From positions 7,077 to 50,139 of the forward strand of contig PGXT01000007.1 of NCBI GenBank assembly GCA_002839285.1: DNA of 43,063 bases, read 5' to 3'. The notes beneath the pieces are model-generated. The model made no database searches, was not told the DNA's origin, and saw nothing but the letters and a program-made list of their open reading frames with translations. The DNA comes from Spirochaetae bacterium HGW-Spirochaetae-5 (lineage in GTDB: Bacteria; Spirochaetota; UBA4802; UBA5550). Positions 30,662-41,695 of this stretch are shown here, one piece after another. The stretch's first letter is position 1. The number at the start of each line of letters is the position of its first letter. The translations under genes and the position numbers were made by a program.

Positions 30662-31114
30662 GTGGTTTCAGTTACTGATTATACCGGTTTGAATTACATT
30701 AAAAATATCGATGCAGGTGATAAGTTCGAGGCTATTGAAGAACTTGCCAGAGTATTCAACGGAAGCGGATTGTGCGAGGATATAGATTCTCTTGTACATG
30801 CTCTTAAAGAGCGGGAAGGGATCATGAGTACAGGGATCGGTGCCGGGATTGCAATTCCTCACGCGAAGATAGCCGGTGTTAAGGAGATGGCCTTTGCTAT
30901 CGGAATTTCTGAAAAAGGGATAGACTTTGACTCCATGGATGGACATGCCGTTAATCTTATCATTCTGGTTATTGCCGGAGAGAAGCAGCATAAGGATTAT
31001 CTTAGACTATTATCAAATATTATGGCTATATTGAAAAAAGAACCGGTTAAAGAAAAAATTATAAAAGCTTCCACATCTGAAGAGATACTCCGGATTCTTA
31101 AAGAACAGATATAG
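30662..31114 (+). CDS. PTS EIIA-like (fructose/nitrogen type) protein
   Basis: A 150-residue PTS EIIA type-2 domain with the phosphorylation site histidine H67 in GIGAGIAIPHAK. Other family stretches are FEAIEELARVF and QHKDYLRLLSNIMAIL. With no sugar permease (EIIB or EIIC) beside it, it resembles regulatory EIIA-Ntr (PtsN) more than a sugar transporter component, which is an inference. The GTG at 30662 is chosen because GGAG lies seven bases upstream; a TTG at 30647 would add five residues. A GC-rich hairpin (31125-31147) follows the stop. Confidence 0.88.
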   Translation: MVSVTDYTGLNYIKNIDAGDKFEAIEELARVFNGSGLCEDIDSLVHALKEREGIMSTGIGAGIAIPHAKIAGVKEMAFAIGISEKGIDFDSMDGHAVNLIILVIAGEKQHKDYLRLLSNIMAILKKEPVKEKIIKASTSEEILRILKEQI

Positions 31115-31124
31115 ATTTTAAGCC

Positions 31125-31147
31125 GGAGCGTGGCAGTCTGCCGCTCC
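31125..31147 (+). terminator. Hairpin after the EIIA-like gene
   Basis: GGAGCG/CGCTCC stem enclosing a short inner stem, 11 bases after the stop codon. There is no T-run, so termination is uncertain. Confidence 0.35.
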
Positions 31148-31304
31148 TGCAGAGGATAGCAGATGAACAGGGCCTTCAGAAGTTCAATGCATTAATAAGC
31201 ACCATCCGGCTGAATTATCAGCCAGACACTTCGTCAGAGACATTCAGGCATGCTCAAAACAGAGTGACCACCTGCTGAAAATTAAAAATGAAGTGTGTAT
31301 ATTT

Positions 31305-31329
31305 AACAGGCCGGTTTGGATAGCCTGTT
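31305..31329 (+). promoter_or_regulatory. Hairpin in the leuS leader
   Basis: Seven-bp stem AACAGGC/GCCTGTT with an 11-base loop, directly followed by TATAATTCT and 26 bases before the leuS ATG. No T-box sequence or known leader motif was found; it could overlap a promoter (TATAAT at 31330). Confidence 0.35.
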
Positions 31330-31354
31330 TATAATTCTAAAAAAGGAAACGGCA

Positions 31355-33823
31355 ATGACAGAGAAAGAATATAATTTTACAGATATAGAAAATAAGTGGC
31401 AGAAGAGATGGGATGAGAAGCAGAGCTTTGCGGCCCGTGTTGATAAAAGTAAAGAGAAGTTTTATGTTCTTGAGATGTTCCCTTACCCTTCAGGCCGTAT
31501 ACATATGGGGCATGTACGGAATTACACCATTGGAGATATAGTTGCCCGTCACAAAAAGATGAAGGGGTATAACGTATTTCATCCAATGGGTTGGGATTCC
31601 TTCGGGCTCCCTGCAGAGAACGCTGCGATAAAAAATAATACCGCGCCTTTCAAGTGGACTTCTGAAAATATTGACTACATGAAGACTCAGCTGAAACGTC
31701 TGGGATTTTCATACGACTGGTCACGCGAAGTAGGGACATATAAGCCTGAGTATTACAGATGGAACCAGTGGATCTTTCTCAAGATGCTGGAAAAAGGTCT
31801 GGCATATAAAAAAGTATCATCAGTGAACTGGTGTCCCGAGTGTATGACCGTTCTTGCTAATGAGCAGGCGGAGAATGGAGTATGCTGGAGATGTGATTCA
31901 GAAGTTACACAGAAAGAGCTGGACCAGTGGTTCTTTAAAATTACAGATTATGCCGATGACCTTTTAGCCGGTCACGACGAGATAAGCGGTACCTGGCCCG
32001 AGCAGGTTATAACAATGCAGAAAAACTGGATAGGCCGGTCAACCGGTCTTAAGGTTAATTTTAAACTCGAATCGGGGGAGGATTTTCCAATATTCACCAC
32101 CAGACCTGATACTGTTTTCGGTGTGACATTTATGGTCATCGCCCCGGAGCATCCGCTTCTTGATAGAGTAACCGATCCGAAGGTAAAGGAGTTCATTAGC
32201 AGAGTTAAGACTCAGTCTATGATCGACAGAACTTCAGAGGATAAAGAGAAGGAGGGGATTGATACAGGGCTTAAAGTTATCAATCCCTTTAACGGCGAGA
32301 AGGTCTCTCTCTATGTGGGGAATTTTGTTCTTATGGGATACGGAACCGGGGCTATCATGGCTGTCCCGGGACACGATGTCCGCGATTTTGCTTTTGCTAA
32401 AAAGTATAATATACCGGTGAAGATTGTAATTGATACTCCTGCTGATCCTCTTAAGCTTGAAGAGATGACAGGTGCTTATACCGGTGAAGGAGTCTGCGTT
32501 AATTCCGGCGAATTCACCGGTGTAAACAGTTCTGAAGCCATAGAAAAAATTGCCGCCTTTGCCGAGAAGAACGGCATCGGTGAAAGAATGATAAACTACC
32601 GCTTGAGAGACTGGGGCATTTCACGTCAGAGATACTGGGGATGTCCTATTCCGGTTATCTACTGCGATAAGTGCGGTACTGTTCCGGTTCCTGAGAAGGA
32701 TCTGCCCGTTGTACTCCCCACTGAGGTCGATTTTAAAGGGGATGCAACTTCTCCCCTTACAAGGATGCCCGAATTTACAAATGTAAAATGCCCCGCATGC
32801 GGCGGCGATGCCCGTCGTGAAACCGATACCATGGATACTTTCGTTGACTCATCGTGGTATTATGCCAGATACACTTCTCCTCATAGCGATAAGATCTTTG
32901 ATGAAGAGGAGGTTAACTACTGGATGTCCGTTGATCAGTATATCGGCGGTATTGAACATGCGGTAATGCACCTCCTTTATGCGAGATTTTTCTCAATGGT
33001 GTTGAACGATCTGGGGCTTCTTAAAAATCGCGAACCGTTTAAAAAACTCCTTACTCAGGGGATGGTAATTAAGGACGGCGCGAAGATGAGCAAGTCCAAG
33101 GGTAACGTTGTAGACCCTGATGAAATTATAAAGAAGTTCGGTGCAGATACAGTAAGGCTCTTTATGCTTTTTGCATCTCCTCCGGTGAAAGATCTCGACT
33201 GGTCTGATAAGGGTGTTGAAGGGAGTTACAGATTTCTGAGCCGCGTTTGGCGTTTTATGCAGAAGCATAAGGACCTTTATCTTCAGGAGTATACAATCGA
33301 TCCGGAACTGTTAAGTGACGAACAGAAAAAGCTCCGTATAGAGCTTCACCGGACAGTTAAATATGTAAGCCATGATATCGAAGAGAGAATGCAGTACAAT
33401 ACGGCGATTGCACGTATGATGGAGCTTACTAACGCGCTTTATGCGATCGATGAAGATGAACTCTATACCGATTCCGGGAAAAAGGTTTTCTCGGAAGTTG
33501 TTGATAAATTTATTCCGATAATGAATCCATTCGTCCCTCACTTTGCTGAAGAGCTCTGGGAGGATTTCGGCGGGAAAACAATGCTCGTTGATGTTAAGTG
33601 GCCGGAGTTTACAGAATCTCTTACTATCCGCGGTGAGATTGAAATTGTATTTCAGGTTAACGGGAAGATTAAAACAAAGATGAATGTGCCGTCAGATATT
33701 ACTGAAGATGACATGAAGAAGATGGCCTTTGAAGATCATAAAGTTTCTGAACTTGTAACGGGTAAAGAGATTGTTAAAGTCATTGTCGTAACAGGAAAGC
33801 TTGTTAATATTGTAGTAAAATAG
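31355..33823 (+). CDS. leuS: Leucyl-tRNA synthetase
   Basis: An 822-residue class I aminoacyl-tRNA synthetase that charges tRNA-Leu with leucine. The HIGH motif is HMGH at residues 50-53 ([15 protein letters not shown]), and the KMSKS motif is K577-S581 ([14 protein letters not shown]). The editing (CP1) domain is present at about 220-410, with [20 protein letters not shown]. Zinc-binding cysteine pairs occur as CPEC/CWRC and CDKC/CPAC. The ATG at 31355 is chosen because AAGGA precedes it; the frame extends to 31316 but homologues begin here. A terminator hairpin follows. Confidence 0.97.
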   Translation: MTEKEYNFTDIENKWQKRWDEKQSFAARVDKSKEKFYVLEMFPYPSGRIHMGHVRNYTIGDIVARHKKMKGYNVFHPMGWDSFGLPAENAAIKNNTAPFKWTSENIDYMKTQLKRLGFSYDWSREVGTYKPEYYRWNQWIFLKMLEKGLAYKKVSSVNWCPECMTVLANEQAENGVCWRCDSEVTQKELDQWFFKITDYADDLLAGHDEISGTWPEQVITMQKNWIGRSTGLKVNFKLESGEDFPIFTTRPDTVFGVTFMVIAPEHPLLDRVTDPKVKEFISRVKTQSMIDRTSEDKEKEGIDTGLKVINPFNGEKVSLYVGNFVLMGYGTGAIMAVPGHDVRDFAFAKKYNIPVKIVIDTPADPLKLEEMTGAYTGEGVCVNSGEFTGVNSSEAIEKIAAFAEKNGIGERMINYRLRDWGISRQRYWGCPIPVIYCDKCGTVPVPEKDLPVVLPTEVDFKGDATSPLTRMPEFTNVKCPACGGDARRETDTMDTFVDSSWYYARYTSPHSDKIFDEEEVNYWMSVDQYIGGIEHAVMHLLYARFFSMVLNDLGLLKNREPFKKLLTQGMVIKDGAKMSKSKGNVVDPDEIIKKFGADTVRLFMLFASPPVKDLDWSDKGVEGSYRFLSRVWRFMQKHKDLYLQEYTIDPELLSDEQKKLRIELHRTVKYVSHDIEERMQYNTAIARMMELTNALYAIDEDELYTDSGKKVFSEVVDKFIPIMNPFVPHFAEELWEDFGGKTMLVDVKWPEFTESLTIRGEIEIVFQVNGKIKTKMNVPSDITEDDMKKMAFEDHKVSELVTGKEIVKVIVVTGKLVNIVVK

Positions 33824-33839
33824 AAATTATTTTACATTC

Positions 33840-33876
33840 CCTTCCCCGTCTCACCACGGGGAAGGTGCCGTTTTCT
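33840..33876. terminator. Bidirectional terminator between leuS and the chemotaxis gene
   Basis: Ten-bp GC-rich stem CCTTCCCCGT/ACGGGGAAGG with a six-base loop, then TGCCG and TTTTCT. It lies between convergent genes and can serve both strands. Confidence 0.7.
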
Positions 33877-33882
33877 AAAACA

Positions 33883-35751
33883 TCATTTAACCTTAAAATA
33901 ATTTATAAGCTTCATAAGCGACGTACTCATCTCTGCAATCTCTCCTGCAGACCGTTCAATCATCGCCGATCTCTCCCTGTTGTCCGATGAGAGTCTGTTC
34001 ATGGATGAGATGGAGTCTGCTATTTTAATTACCGCATCATTATGTTTTATTATTACTTCTTTTGTTTCGTTTACAATAAGGTTCATTGTCTCAGATTCAT
34101 CCTGAACATTTTCGTTGTGAATGGACTGATTCTTCATTGATTCATGAATTTTTTTTACTACGCCTGAAATCGAGGAGACATCTTTTATTACTGTGCTGAA
34201 AAGTTCGACCATGGAGCTGACACTGGATATTCCGTCATTGATCAGTTTTGTGTTTCCCTGTATTATACGGTTGATATCTTTTACATTCATGGAAGTTTTA
34301 TCTGCGAGCTTTGAAATTTCATCTGCAACTACGGCAAAACCTCTTCCTGCATCCCCGGCTCTTGCTGATTCAATTGCAGCATTGAGTGAAAGGAGATTAA
34401 TCTGATCGGATATGTCATTTATCAGACCGGCTATCCCGGTAAGCTCCCGGGAGCTGGTGCTTATATTGTCCATAATACTGCTGGTTGAAAAAAGGGTGTT
34501 TTTACCCTTTTCAACTTTATCTGTAATGGTTATAGTGAGGTTTTCAGCATTTCCCGATTCCTCAGTCAGCTCGGCTATTGATGCTGATAACTCGGTGAGT
34601 CTGTTGGATAATATAAGGAAGCAGTTTCTTTCAAGGCTGGCATTCATATCGAGCATTTCGACACTTTCTTTTGCATCCGCTATTCCGGAAGAGACCTCAT
34701 TTTCAAGAACCGATTGCCCTGAAAGATTTTCAGAAAAAGTATGAATTGATAAATTTATGTCAGATGTTGCATTGTTAAGTTCTGAAATTATCTCTTTTAC
34801 ATCGGTAATTGCTTCCTGCAGTTTGCCGATAAATCTGTTAAACTCCATTGCCGCCTGTCCCAGTTCATCATTGCTTTTTACCGGGAGTTCGGAAGTAAGG
34901 TCACCTTCACCCTCTGCCATATAGCGGAGACTTGTGACAAGACGCTGCAGCGGAGGACTGATCATTTTATTAATAAGAAGAGATACTATAATAGATGAAA
35001 GTATTGAAGCAATTGAAATCAGTACATATATTGCAAGAGCACGTTTGAGCTGCTGATTTGCATTTTTATCAGAGATGTCCAGTCCGAGAATACCAAGGAA
35101 TTTATCATCATCCATTATAGGAGCATATCCTGAAACGATATTTGATTTGCCCTCTTCATCGTAGGTGAAATTTTTCTCCACCAGATTTATCCGTTCACCG
35201 ACTGCTCTGGCCATGATTGAATCTGCCGAAGATTCATAAAGTTTTCCATAGCGCGTAATTTCATCAAGAGGTTCACCCGATTCAAGAGCTTCTTCTATAA
35301 GAGACGGGGCATCGGCATCTGCTATAAAACGGAACATTCCCGGATCTTCTGTAGGTATAATGATATATGCATAAAGAAGAAGATCGGGTTGAGCATCACG
35401 TATTATATTCAGGTCGGCGCAGACTTTCAGAAAGTCTTCACTCTTTTCTATAAGTGAGAGTTTGTCTTCTGCTACCGGATTGATGCCATCAGCAGTAATT
35501 CTGCTGTAATCATACCCGGGGGCAATCTGAAGAATAAGACCCGTGAGAGCTTTCCGGTCTATAATAAAAGATCCGGTATGGGATATATTTTTCAATCTCC
35601 CCTTGAGTTCATTAAAGAGCTGTTTTTTTAGTGTAAAATATGAAAGAACCGTTATTCCGATACAGATAGATGATATAAGAATAAACAGAACAAGCATGAC
35701 ACGGGTTCTGAGCTGAAGATTATTGAACTTTAATTTATGAAAAGATTTCAT
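33883..35751 (-). CDS. Methyl-accepting chemotaxis protein
   Basis: A 622-residue transmembrane chemoreceptor. TM1 spans residues 18-40, an extracytoplasmic sensor domain about 41-236 (probably Cache-like), and TM2 about 237-261. HAMP is at about 262-314 ([20 protein letters not shown]), followed by a long coiled-coil signalling domain. The hairpin tip that binds CheW and CheA is conserved ([20 protein letters not shown], then [17 protein letters not shown]). The ligand is unknown. No che genes lie nearby, so it is an orphan receptor. It is convergent with leuS. Confidence 0.94.
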   Translation of the reverse strand: MKSFHKLKFNNLQLRTRVMLVLFILISSICIGITVLSYFTLKKQLFNELKGRLKNISHTGSFIIDRKALTGLILQIAPGYDYSRITADGINPVAEDKLSLIEKSEDFLKVCADLNIIRDAQPDLLLYAYIIIPTEDPGMFRFIADADAPSLIEEALESGEPLDEITRYGKLYESSADSIMARAVGERINLVEKNFTYDEEGKSNIVSGYAPIMDDDKFLGILGLDISDKNANQQLKRALAIYVLISIASILSSIIVSLLINKMISPPLQRLVTSLRYMAEGEGDLTSELPVKSNDELGQAAMEFNRFIGKLQEAITDVKEIISELNNATSDINLSIHTFSENLSGQSVLENEVSSGIADAKESVEMLDMNASLERNCFLILSNRLTELSASIAELTEESGNAENLTITITDKVEKGKNTLFSTSSIMDNISTSSRELTGIAGLINDISDQINLLSLNAAIESARAGDAGRGFAVVADEISKLADKTSMNVKDINRIIQGNTKLINDGISSVSSMVELFSTVIKDVSSISGVVKKIHESMKNQSIHNENVQDESETMNLIVNETKEVIIKHNDAVIKIADSISSMNRLSSDNRERSAMIERSAGEIAEMSTSLMKLINYFKVK

Positions 35752-35947
35752 CAGCAGACCTCGGAAATAATAATGCTATGTTGAAAAGATTAGTGCTTTA
35801 TTCAGATTAACTATAACGAATATTTATAAACTCTCACAATTTTAAACTTGAAAAATCAAAAGAAGATCAGTAATAATTTCTCAGGATATACTATAAAGAT
35901 TTATCATTTTAATTTTGTTTGTATAGTCTTTTTTTATCTTTTTAAGA

Positions 35948-36010
35948 GGTAGTAAACTATTTCAGGGGCACATCGCTTCGCATACGCGCTCGGGAAAATT
36001 AATCGCTCAC
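35948..36010. repeat. Family A repeat, copy 8 (short)
   Basis: GTAGTAAACTATTTCAGGGG, then CACATCGCTTCGCATACGCG and the inverted end CGGGAAAATTAATCGCTCAC. It lies in the 417-bp divergent gap 35752-36168, which is otherwise AT-rich with no ORF or RNA gene recognised. Confidence 0.6.
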
Positions 36011-36168
36011 TTTTTAATATGATTTGATTATCATACAGCATTCTGCAGTGAGAGAGTCTTTTTGCCGGGAATCTCCTGTTAGTTATGGCATTTGAATCAG
36101 TTTAAGAAGATCGCTGGAAGCTGAATTTTTAAGGATCCATATTATTAATAAATACAAGCGAGGGGACT

Positions 36169-36663
36169 ATGTCTGATATTAAAAATACTCCGAAGTATAA
36201 AAATAAATTAATAAAGGCAGTAAGAGCTACTCTCGGGCATAGAGCTACCTGGTTATATATGCTTCTTGATGAAGCAGAAAAGGCCGGCATTAATAGTGAT
36301 AAGTTTTCTAAAGCAGCAGTAATGAGGTGCGGGTGTTATCAGGGAAATCAGTTAAACGCTGAAGCAGGTACAAAAAGTCTGAAGGGTTTAAAAAAGAAAC
36401 TTTTTAATTTGCCGGCAAGATTGGTTTTTGAAATGAAAATTCTCGGATGTACCGATGACCGGCTTGACATAGATTTTTATTACTGTCCGCTGGTGGCGGC
36501 ATGGCAGGAGCAGGGATGTACAGACGAAGAGATTTCAAAACTTTGTGATATAGCAATGGAGGGTGACAGAGGGATTGCTATATCTTTCGGCTGTGAGCTC
36601 GATCTTGGTGAAACTATTGCCAATGGCGGAAACTGTTGTCAGATAAGATTTAAAAGAGTTTAG
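36169..36663 (+). CDS. L-2-amino-thiazoline-4-carboxylate hydrolase-like protein
   Basis: A 164-residue soluble protein of the ATC hydrolase family (PF14196-like). Family features are conserved cysteines in AVMRCGCYQGNQ, CPLVAAWQEQGC and GNCCQIRF, and the FGCELDLGETIANGG stretch near the C-terminus. The name comes from an enzyme in the conversion of thiazoline carboxylate to cysteine in Pseudomonas, but many family members are uncharacterised, so the substrate here is open. The ATG has GAGGGG upstream. It is a single gene, convergent with the sensor kinase. Confidence 0.78.
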   Translation: MSDIKNTPKYKNKLIKAVRATLGHRATWLYMLLDEAEKAGINSDKFSKAAVMRCGCYQGNQLNAEAGTKSLKGLKKKLFNLPARLVFEMKILGCTDDRLDIDFYYCPLVAAWQEQGCTDEEISKLCDIAMEGDRGIAISFGCELDLGETIANGGNCCQIRFKRV

Positions 36664-36698
36664 GATTGTTTATTATTAAGCTTTCGGGGAATTTTGTA

Positions 36699-39230
36699 CT
36701 AAGACCGTATTACTTCATCAACAAGTTTTGTAAATTCAGACAGCATGTAAGGTTTCTGAATAAATCCCTTTGCCCCGGATTTCAAAATGTCCTGAACGGA
36801 TCCTTCATTATTGAAGCCCGATGCGAAGATTATTTTGACTTCCGGATTTATTGACTTTAATTTACGAAATGTTTCTATACCGCTCAATTTCGGCATAATC
36901 ATGTCAAGAACTACAAGTGAGATTTTATTCATTTCAGCTTCATATATTTCAGAACCGGTGATTCCATCTTCAGCAAGAATAACTTCATAGCCGGCTGCTG
37001 TGAGGATTCCATGAGCAGTATTCCGTATAATAGATTCATCGTCAATTACAAGAATACAGCCTGAACCTCTGGCTATAAGATTTTTTGTATCATCAGCTAT
37101 TAGCGGGATCTGGTCGCTCTGGCGGAGATAAATTTTAAAAATTGTTCCTTCTCCAGGCTCGCTGTAAACAGTGACTATACCTTTATGATCTTTTACTGTT
37201 CCATATACTCCGGAGAGTCCAAGACCTGTTCCTTTACCTGCGGGTTTAGTTGTAAAAAATGGATCAAATATTTTTTGAATAATATCTTCAGGTATGCCGT
37301 TTCCGGTATCAGATACATCAATTTCGATGTAAGGACCTGGTTCGGCATTTAATGAGTTATGACGGATGGTATCATAATCAAGGATTACATCACTTGTGGA
37401 GATGGTTATAGTTCCCCCCTCCGGCATGGCATCGCGGGCGTTAATTGCAAGATTTAGTATTGCATTTTGCAGAAGTGCCGGGTCACCCGCTGTGCAGGAA
37501 TTAATGGCTGATAATCTGGTGGTGATAGTTATTTTTTTATCAATGCTTCTCTCCAGCAGATCTATTGCGGCTATTATTAACTCGTGAATATCTACTGGAG
37601 TGGATACAGTTTTACCCTTTCGGGAAAATGCCAGAAGCTGTGAGGTCAGATTTGCCGATCGTTTGGCGCTTTCAAGTATAATGTCTATATACTTTTTCAG
37701 TTTAGGATTTTCTCCTGCTTCATACCTTAATAGTTCAGCACTCCCCATTATACCGCTGAGCATATTATTAAAATCATGTGCCACACCCCCTGCAAGCTGA
37801 CCTACTATATCCATTTTCTGCGCCTGATGCAACTGTTCTGTTATCCTGTTTTTTTCAGTAATATCTCTGAATACAAGAATGGAACCTACAATATTTTCTG
37901 ATGAATCGAAAATGGGTGCAAAGCTACCTGATACTTCTGCAACCGATCCGTTTTTCTGTGTAAGATTTATATCGTTTAGCAGGTCAATCCGCTCATTTTT
38001 TTGAAGTATATGATTAATGGGATTATCGCAGTTTATTCCTTTTACACGGTCAGCAGCATTGAAAATTTCAGAGATAGGTCTCCCTTCAGACTCGCTGAAA
38101 TTCCAACCGGTAATTTTCTTCGCGGCAGGGTTCATTCGCGTTATCACTCCGGTTTTATCCGTGGCTATAACTGCATCTCCAATTGAGTTAAGTGTTATCC
38201 GGAGATTCTCCTCCTGAGCTTTGAGAAAAGCTTCATTCTTTTTGCTGGTAAGGATTTCATTCGAAAGAACTATGTTTCTGTTGGCGAAATACATAAAGAC
38301 AACTCCAATAGCGAGAAACAGGAGCATTATAATTATAGATTTGTTTTTAAATCCCTGCACATTTGATATAATATAGTATTCGGGAGTTGCTACCGCTATG
38401 GACCAGTGTGTATTCATAATACTTACCGGAGTGTATGCTGCATGTTTGATCGTCATACCGATCTGTTCTTTTTTAAGGCGGTCGTAATTATACGTGGAGG
38501 TCCCTTTTTCTCCTTTCATCATCAATTCAGATATTTTTATTACTTCCGGATAGCTGCTCAGAGTTTCATAAATCGACACACCTGAAAGTCCGGGAACCGG
38601 GTCGTAGATCATTACTCCGTCTCTGCTGAGAACCCATGCATATCCCGCATCACCTATTGCAATATTTTCAAGATATCTTTTTGAGATATATTCAAAGTTT
38701 ATCAGCAATGCAATACTTCCGTGAAATTTGCCGTTTTTTAAAATAGGATAATGAAATGCTATCGCTCTGTATCCCTGGACTGCCACAAAGACGTCACTTA
38801 GAGTAGGTATTTGATTTTCAAGAAGATATTTTATATGCTTCTGGTATGAAATATCGGTACCGATAAGTTTTTTGTTATAAGGGGTCAGCCACGTTAGTTT
38901 TCCGGATGAATCTATTCTGGAAATAGAGCTTAGAACCGGTTTTTTCTTCTTCAGATAATCTACCAGTATTTTTTTACCATTTTCATTCAGTGCTGTTACA
39001 TCATTAATATTTACCAGAAATTCAAATTCGTTTGTCAGGTTGCTGAAAAATTCAGTAATTCCTGCTGCTGCCTGTTCGGCAAGTATCATCTGCTGTTTAT
39101 TGAACTCGTTTATGGTATTACGCTTAACCTCTCTGTAGGACAAAAAAAACAGAATTGAGATAATGATAAACAGGATTATAAGCAAAAATAACCATCTGCC
39201 GGTTCCGATTTTAAATCTGTTTTTCGGCAT
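36699..39230 (-). CDS. Hybrid sensor histidine kinase/response regulator
   Basis: An 843-residue membrane sensor kinase. TM1 is at residues 12-31, a periplasmic double-Cache-like sensor at about 40-295 (GYAWVLSRDGVMIYDPVPG), and TM2 at about 298-322. A PAS domain follows at about 335-455 (AVIATDKTGVITRMNPAAKK). The HisKA phosphorylation site is GGVAHDFNNMLSGIMG, and the ATPase motifs are NLAINARDAMPEGG, DTGNGIPE and GTGLGLSGVYG. A C-terminal receiver domain has its phospho-acceptor Asp in VVLDMIMPKLSG and Lys in GFIQKPY. No separate output regulator is adjacent. Confidence 0.94.
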   Translation of the reverse strand: MPKNRFKIGTGRWLFLLIILFIIISILFFLSYREVKRNTINEFNKQQMILAEQAAAGITEFFSNLTNEFEFLVNINDVTALNENGKKILVDYLKKKKPVLSSISRIDSSGKLTWLTPYNKKLIGTDISYQKHIKYLLENQIPTLSDVFVAVQGYRAIAFHYPILKNGKFHGSIALLINFEYISKRYLENIAIGDAGYAWVLSRDGVMIYDPVPGLSGVSIYETLSSYPEVIKISELMMKGEKGTSTYNYDRLKKEQIGMTIKHAAYTPVSIMNTHWSIAVATPEYYIISNVQGFKNKSIIIMLLFLAIGVVFMYFANRNIVLSNEILTSKKNEAFLKAQEENLRITLNSIGDAVIATDKTGVITRMNPAAKKITGWNFSESEGRPISEIFNAADRVKGINCDNPINHILQKNERIDLLNDINLTQKNGSVAEVSGSFAPIFDSSENIVGSILVFRDITEKNRITEQLHQAQKMDIVGQLAGGVAHDFNNMLSGIMGSAELLRYEAGENPKLKKYIDIILESAKRSANLTSQLLAFSRKGKTVSTPVDIHELIIAAIDLLERSIDKKITITTRLSAINSCTAGDPALLQNAILNLAINARDAMPEGGTITISTSDVILDYDTIRHNSLNAEPGPYIEIDVSDTGNGIPEDIIQKIFDPFFTTKPAGKGTGLGLSGVYGTVKDHKGIVTVYSEPGEGTIFKIYLRQSDQIPLIADDTKNLIARGSGCILVIDDESIIRNTAHGILTAAGYEVILAEDGITGSEIYEAEMNKISLVVLDMIMPKLSGIETFRKLKSINPEVKIIFASGFNNEGSVQDILKSGAKGFIQKPYMLSEFTKLVDEVIRS

Positions 39231-39371
39231 ACTCAGTTACCTGAAAAGATTAAAGATTTGAATGTAATGAATAAAATGAAAATAACAATAATTCCCTGAA
39301 TAATCAAGTCTGAAATAGATCAGACCTGATTATTTCTTAAAATGTAAAAAATGAATTTCGCAGAAAAATAG

Positions 39372-39505
39372 TCAGTAGTTATTCCTGAATATTTTTTTTA
39401 GTGTAAAAAATAATAATATATTCCCGCCGCCTTCGGCGGCGGGGATAATAGAGTTTTTTTGACTTTAGAAAAGTTAAGGAATAAATACTGAAAAATAGTT
39501 GTTTT
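39372..39505. repeat. Family C palindromic repeat, copy 2
   Basis: Centre TCCCGCCGCC-TTC-GGCGGCGGGGA. Left arm AGTAGTTATTCCTGAATATT and right arm AAGTTAAGGAATAAATACTG are inverted counterparts. The whole element matches the copy at 8844 at both ends. It lies between the sensor kinase and rpiB; the rest of the 325-bp gap is AT-rich with nothing recognised. Confidence 0.8.
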
Positions 39506-39555
39506 TCCTGCGGGATTTTATCTTCTGATAGGTAATTATAGTTATGGAAGGTTTT

Positions 39556-39987
39556 ATGAAAATAGCAATAGCGTCTGATCACGCAGGGCTCAGATTAAAA
39601 AATATTTTAAAGAAACATTTTGCTGAACATGAATTCATTGATGTGGGTACACATACAGAAGATTCATGTGATTATCCCGATTACGCACTTCTTGCCGGTG
39701 AGAAAGTTGTATCCGGTGAAGCTGAAAAGGGAATTGTCATCTGCGGAACAGGTATTGGAATATCTATCGCAGCCAATAAAGTTAAGGGGATAAGGGCCGC
39801 TCTCTGTTTTAATGAATTTATGGCAGAGATGTCGAGAAAACATAATGATGCCAATGTTCTTGCACTTGGCGCACGTGTAATAGGGGAGGATCTTGCCGTG
39901 AGAATTGCCGAAGTATGGCTTAAGACGGAGTTTGAGGGTGGAAGGCATGAAAAGAGAGTTATTAAAATAGGAAAAATTGAATCCTGA
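39556..39987 (+). CDS. rpiB: Ribose-5-phosphate isomerase B
   Basis: A 143-residue RpiB/LacA/LacB-family isomerase that interconverts ribose 5-phosphate and ribulose 5-phosphate in the pentose phosphate pathway. It shows the N-terminal motif IAIASDHAGLRLK, the segment DVGTHTEDSCDYPDYA, and the catalytic cysteine in GIVICGTGIGISIAANK. Length is typical. The ATG at 39556 is chosen because GGAAGG sits about four bases upstream and homologues start MKIAIASDHAG; an ATG at 39544 is possible. The next gene may overlap its end. Confidence 0.95.
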   Translation: MKIAIASDHAGLRLKNILKKHFAEHEFIDVGTHTEDSCDYPDYALLAGEKVVSGEAEKGIVICGTGIGISIAANKVKGIRAALCFNEFMAEMSRKHNDANVLALGARVIGEDLAVRIAEVWLKTEFEGGRHEKRVIKIGKIES

Positions 39988-40012
39988 AGGGATTTATGCC
40001 GATAATGTATTT

Positions 40013-41695
40013 ATGAAAACTACCCGTGTAAAATTAATTATAATTCTGCTGTTTATAACTCAGTTTCTGGCACCGTCGCGTAATGCCTCTGATGTTATGG
40101 TCATTACGGATCTTCCCGCTTCTTCTCTTCATAATGCGGTAAAGAGAATAATGCCTGATGGAACAACAGGATATGTGATAAAAGATATAAATTATTCTGA
40201 AAATGCAGATCCATTTTCCACTGATATTCTTTTTAAATTTGATAAAGAATCTGAAAGATATGTTAAGGATGATTCAGGAAAATATAATATCTATTCCGCT
40301 AATTATCAGTTTCTGAAAGAGGGTGTGGGGAATGGCTGCGCTTCTTTTTTTAAAAGTGACCATGGTATCAAAATTAATTCATCTGAAGGCCTGTGGCTCG
40401 GGAGTGTTGAAGATCTCGGTTCATTTAATATTGAGTTCAGGTTTAAAGCTGCGGAGTTTAACAACAGCGGTATACTTTTTTCAAGGTTGGGGTATTTCTC
40501 CGGAGTAAAAAAGGGGCTGGAGATAAAACTGAAAGACCGGCGCATATCCGTTTACATGTATAATATGTTCAGAAAGCCTGACGGTACTCTTAAAGGGGTT
40601 TCACTTGCAAGAGGGGCAGCGCTTAATAAGGGTGAGTGGTATCACTTCAGTTTAAGTTTTGACAGAGGAACCGGCAAGCTGGCTAAATATATAAATGATA
40701 ATGAGGAGGATGTTGTTTATATGACATCATCCGGCGGAGCGTTCAGTGATGTTTATACTCCTCTGTTCGGATATATAGACAGTGAAGACGGAAGCAGCCG
40801 CGGGACAGATCTTCCGCTTGCAGTGATCGGTAAAAGCTACAGCGGGCTGATCGATGAGTTCCGTATTTCATATATGCATTATAAAGATCTGAAAGATAGC
40901 AGAGATGTAGCGATTCAGAAATATAAAGGTTCGGAATATGCAGGCCGTGTTCCATATAACAGGGAGGGGGTTATCACCAGTCCTGTGAAGGAGCTCCCTT
41001 CAACGGGGACATCAATTACAGATTTCACATGGGATGAAATTATCAATCCGGGTACATTTATCTGGATGGAGATGCGTGTTTCCGACAGGTTTTTCAGCGA
41101 ACGGGATTCATCTGTTAAATGGTATAAGATTAAGCCGGGTCAGAGAAGGATCTCCATGATGAGGGGCGATGACGGTGATTATCTCCGCGGGAAATATTTT
41201 CAGTGGAGAGCACATCTTGCGGCATCCCCCGAGGGGGACCGGTCCCCCGTGATGAAAAAGGTTGTTGTTAAATACAAAGCCGATCATCCGCCGATTGTAC
41301 CTTTGGGATTTGAAGCTGGTGAAACAGGTGACAGGTATATTACGCTTAAGTGGAAAAGAAACGTTGAAGCAGATCTGGGCGGATATAAGATATATTACGG
41401 TACAAAAAAAGGGAAATACGACGGAATTATTACTGCAATTAATGGCAGAAAAATTGACAATCAGATGATCCAGGGGAACTATGTAACCGTCCGTATAGAT
41501 AATGCGGTGATTGAAGAGAATAAGCAGCTGGACGGCCGTAATGTTCTGGTATATCCGTCTCTGGAAAATACAGTATTATATTACTTTTCGGTAACATCCT
41601 ATGATACATATAAAGAGAATACAGTTTACAATCACGAGTCAGAACTTTCATCTGTAATTCAGGCGAGGCCCTTTGCCGGGAGTGATATCAGATAA
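40013..41695 (+). CDS. Secreted LamG/FN3-like surface protein
   Basis: A 560-residue exported protein. The N-terminus is a signal peptide (KTTRVKLIIILLFITQFLAP). Residues about 75-275 look like a concanavalin/LamG-type beta-sandwich (SLGSVEDLGS-like start LWLGSVEDLGSFNIEFRFKA, then GEWYHFSLSFDRGTGKLAKY). Residues about 430-555 look like a fibronectin type III domain (RYITLKWKRNVEADLGGYKI, then YYFSVTSYDTYKE). Such domains often bind glycans or proteins on the cell surface; no catalytic residues are seen. The ATG at 40013 is chosen because of the signal peptide. A TTG at 39977, preceded by AGGA, would overlap the end of rpiB and add 12 residues. It is probably co-transcribed with rpiB. Confidence 0.78.
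   Translation: MKTTRVKLIIILLFITQFLAPSRNASDVMVITDLPASSLHNAVKRIMPDGTTGYVIKDINYSENADPFSTDILFKFDKESERYVKDDSGKYNIYSANYQFLKEGVGNGCASFFKSDHGIKINSSEGLWLGSVEDLGSFNIEFRFKAAEFNNSGILFSRLGYFSGVKKGLEIKLKDRRISVYMYNMFRKPDGTLKGVSLARGAALNKGEWYHFSLSFDRGTGKLAKYINDNEEDVVYMTSSGGAFSDVYTPLFGYIDSEDGSSRGTDLPLAVIGKSYSGLIDEFRISYMHYKDLKDSRDVAIQKYKGSEYAGRVPYNREGVITSPVKELPSTGTSITDFTWDEIINPGTFIWMEMRVSDRFFSERDSSVKWYKIKPGQRRISMMRGDDGDYLRGKYFQWRAHLAASPEGDRSPVMKKVVVKYKADHPPIVPLGFEAGETGDRYITLKWKRNVEADLGGYKIYYGTKKGKYDGIITAINGRKIDNQMIQGNYVTVRIDNAVIEENKQLDGRNVLVYPSLENTVLYYFSVTSYDTYKENTVYNHESELSSVIQARPFAGSDIR

Noticed and set aside
31115-31354. T-box leader upstream of leuS
   Set aside because: The conserved T-box sequence and the antiterminator bulge are not seen, and the two hairpins present do not form the expected layout.
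36169-36663. Possible selenoprotein among the cysteine-rich genes
   Set aside because: The ATC-hydrolase-like and YkgJ-like genes have ordinary cysteine codons and complete family lengths, and no in-frame UGA extends them.
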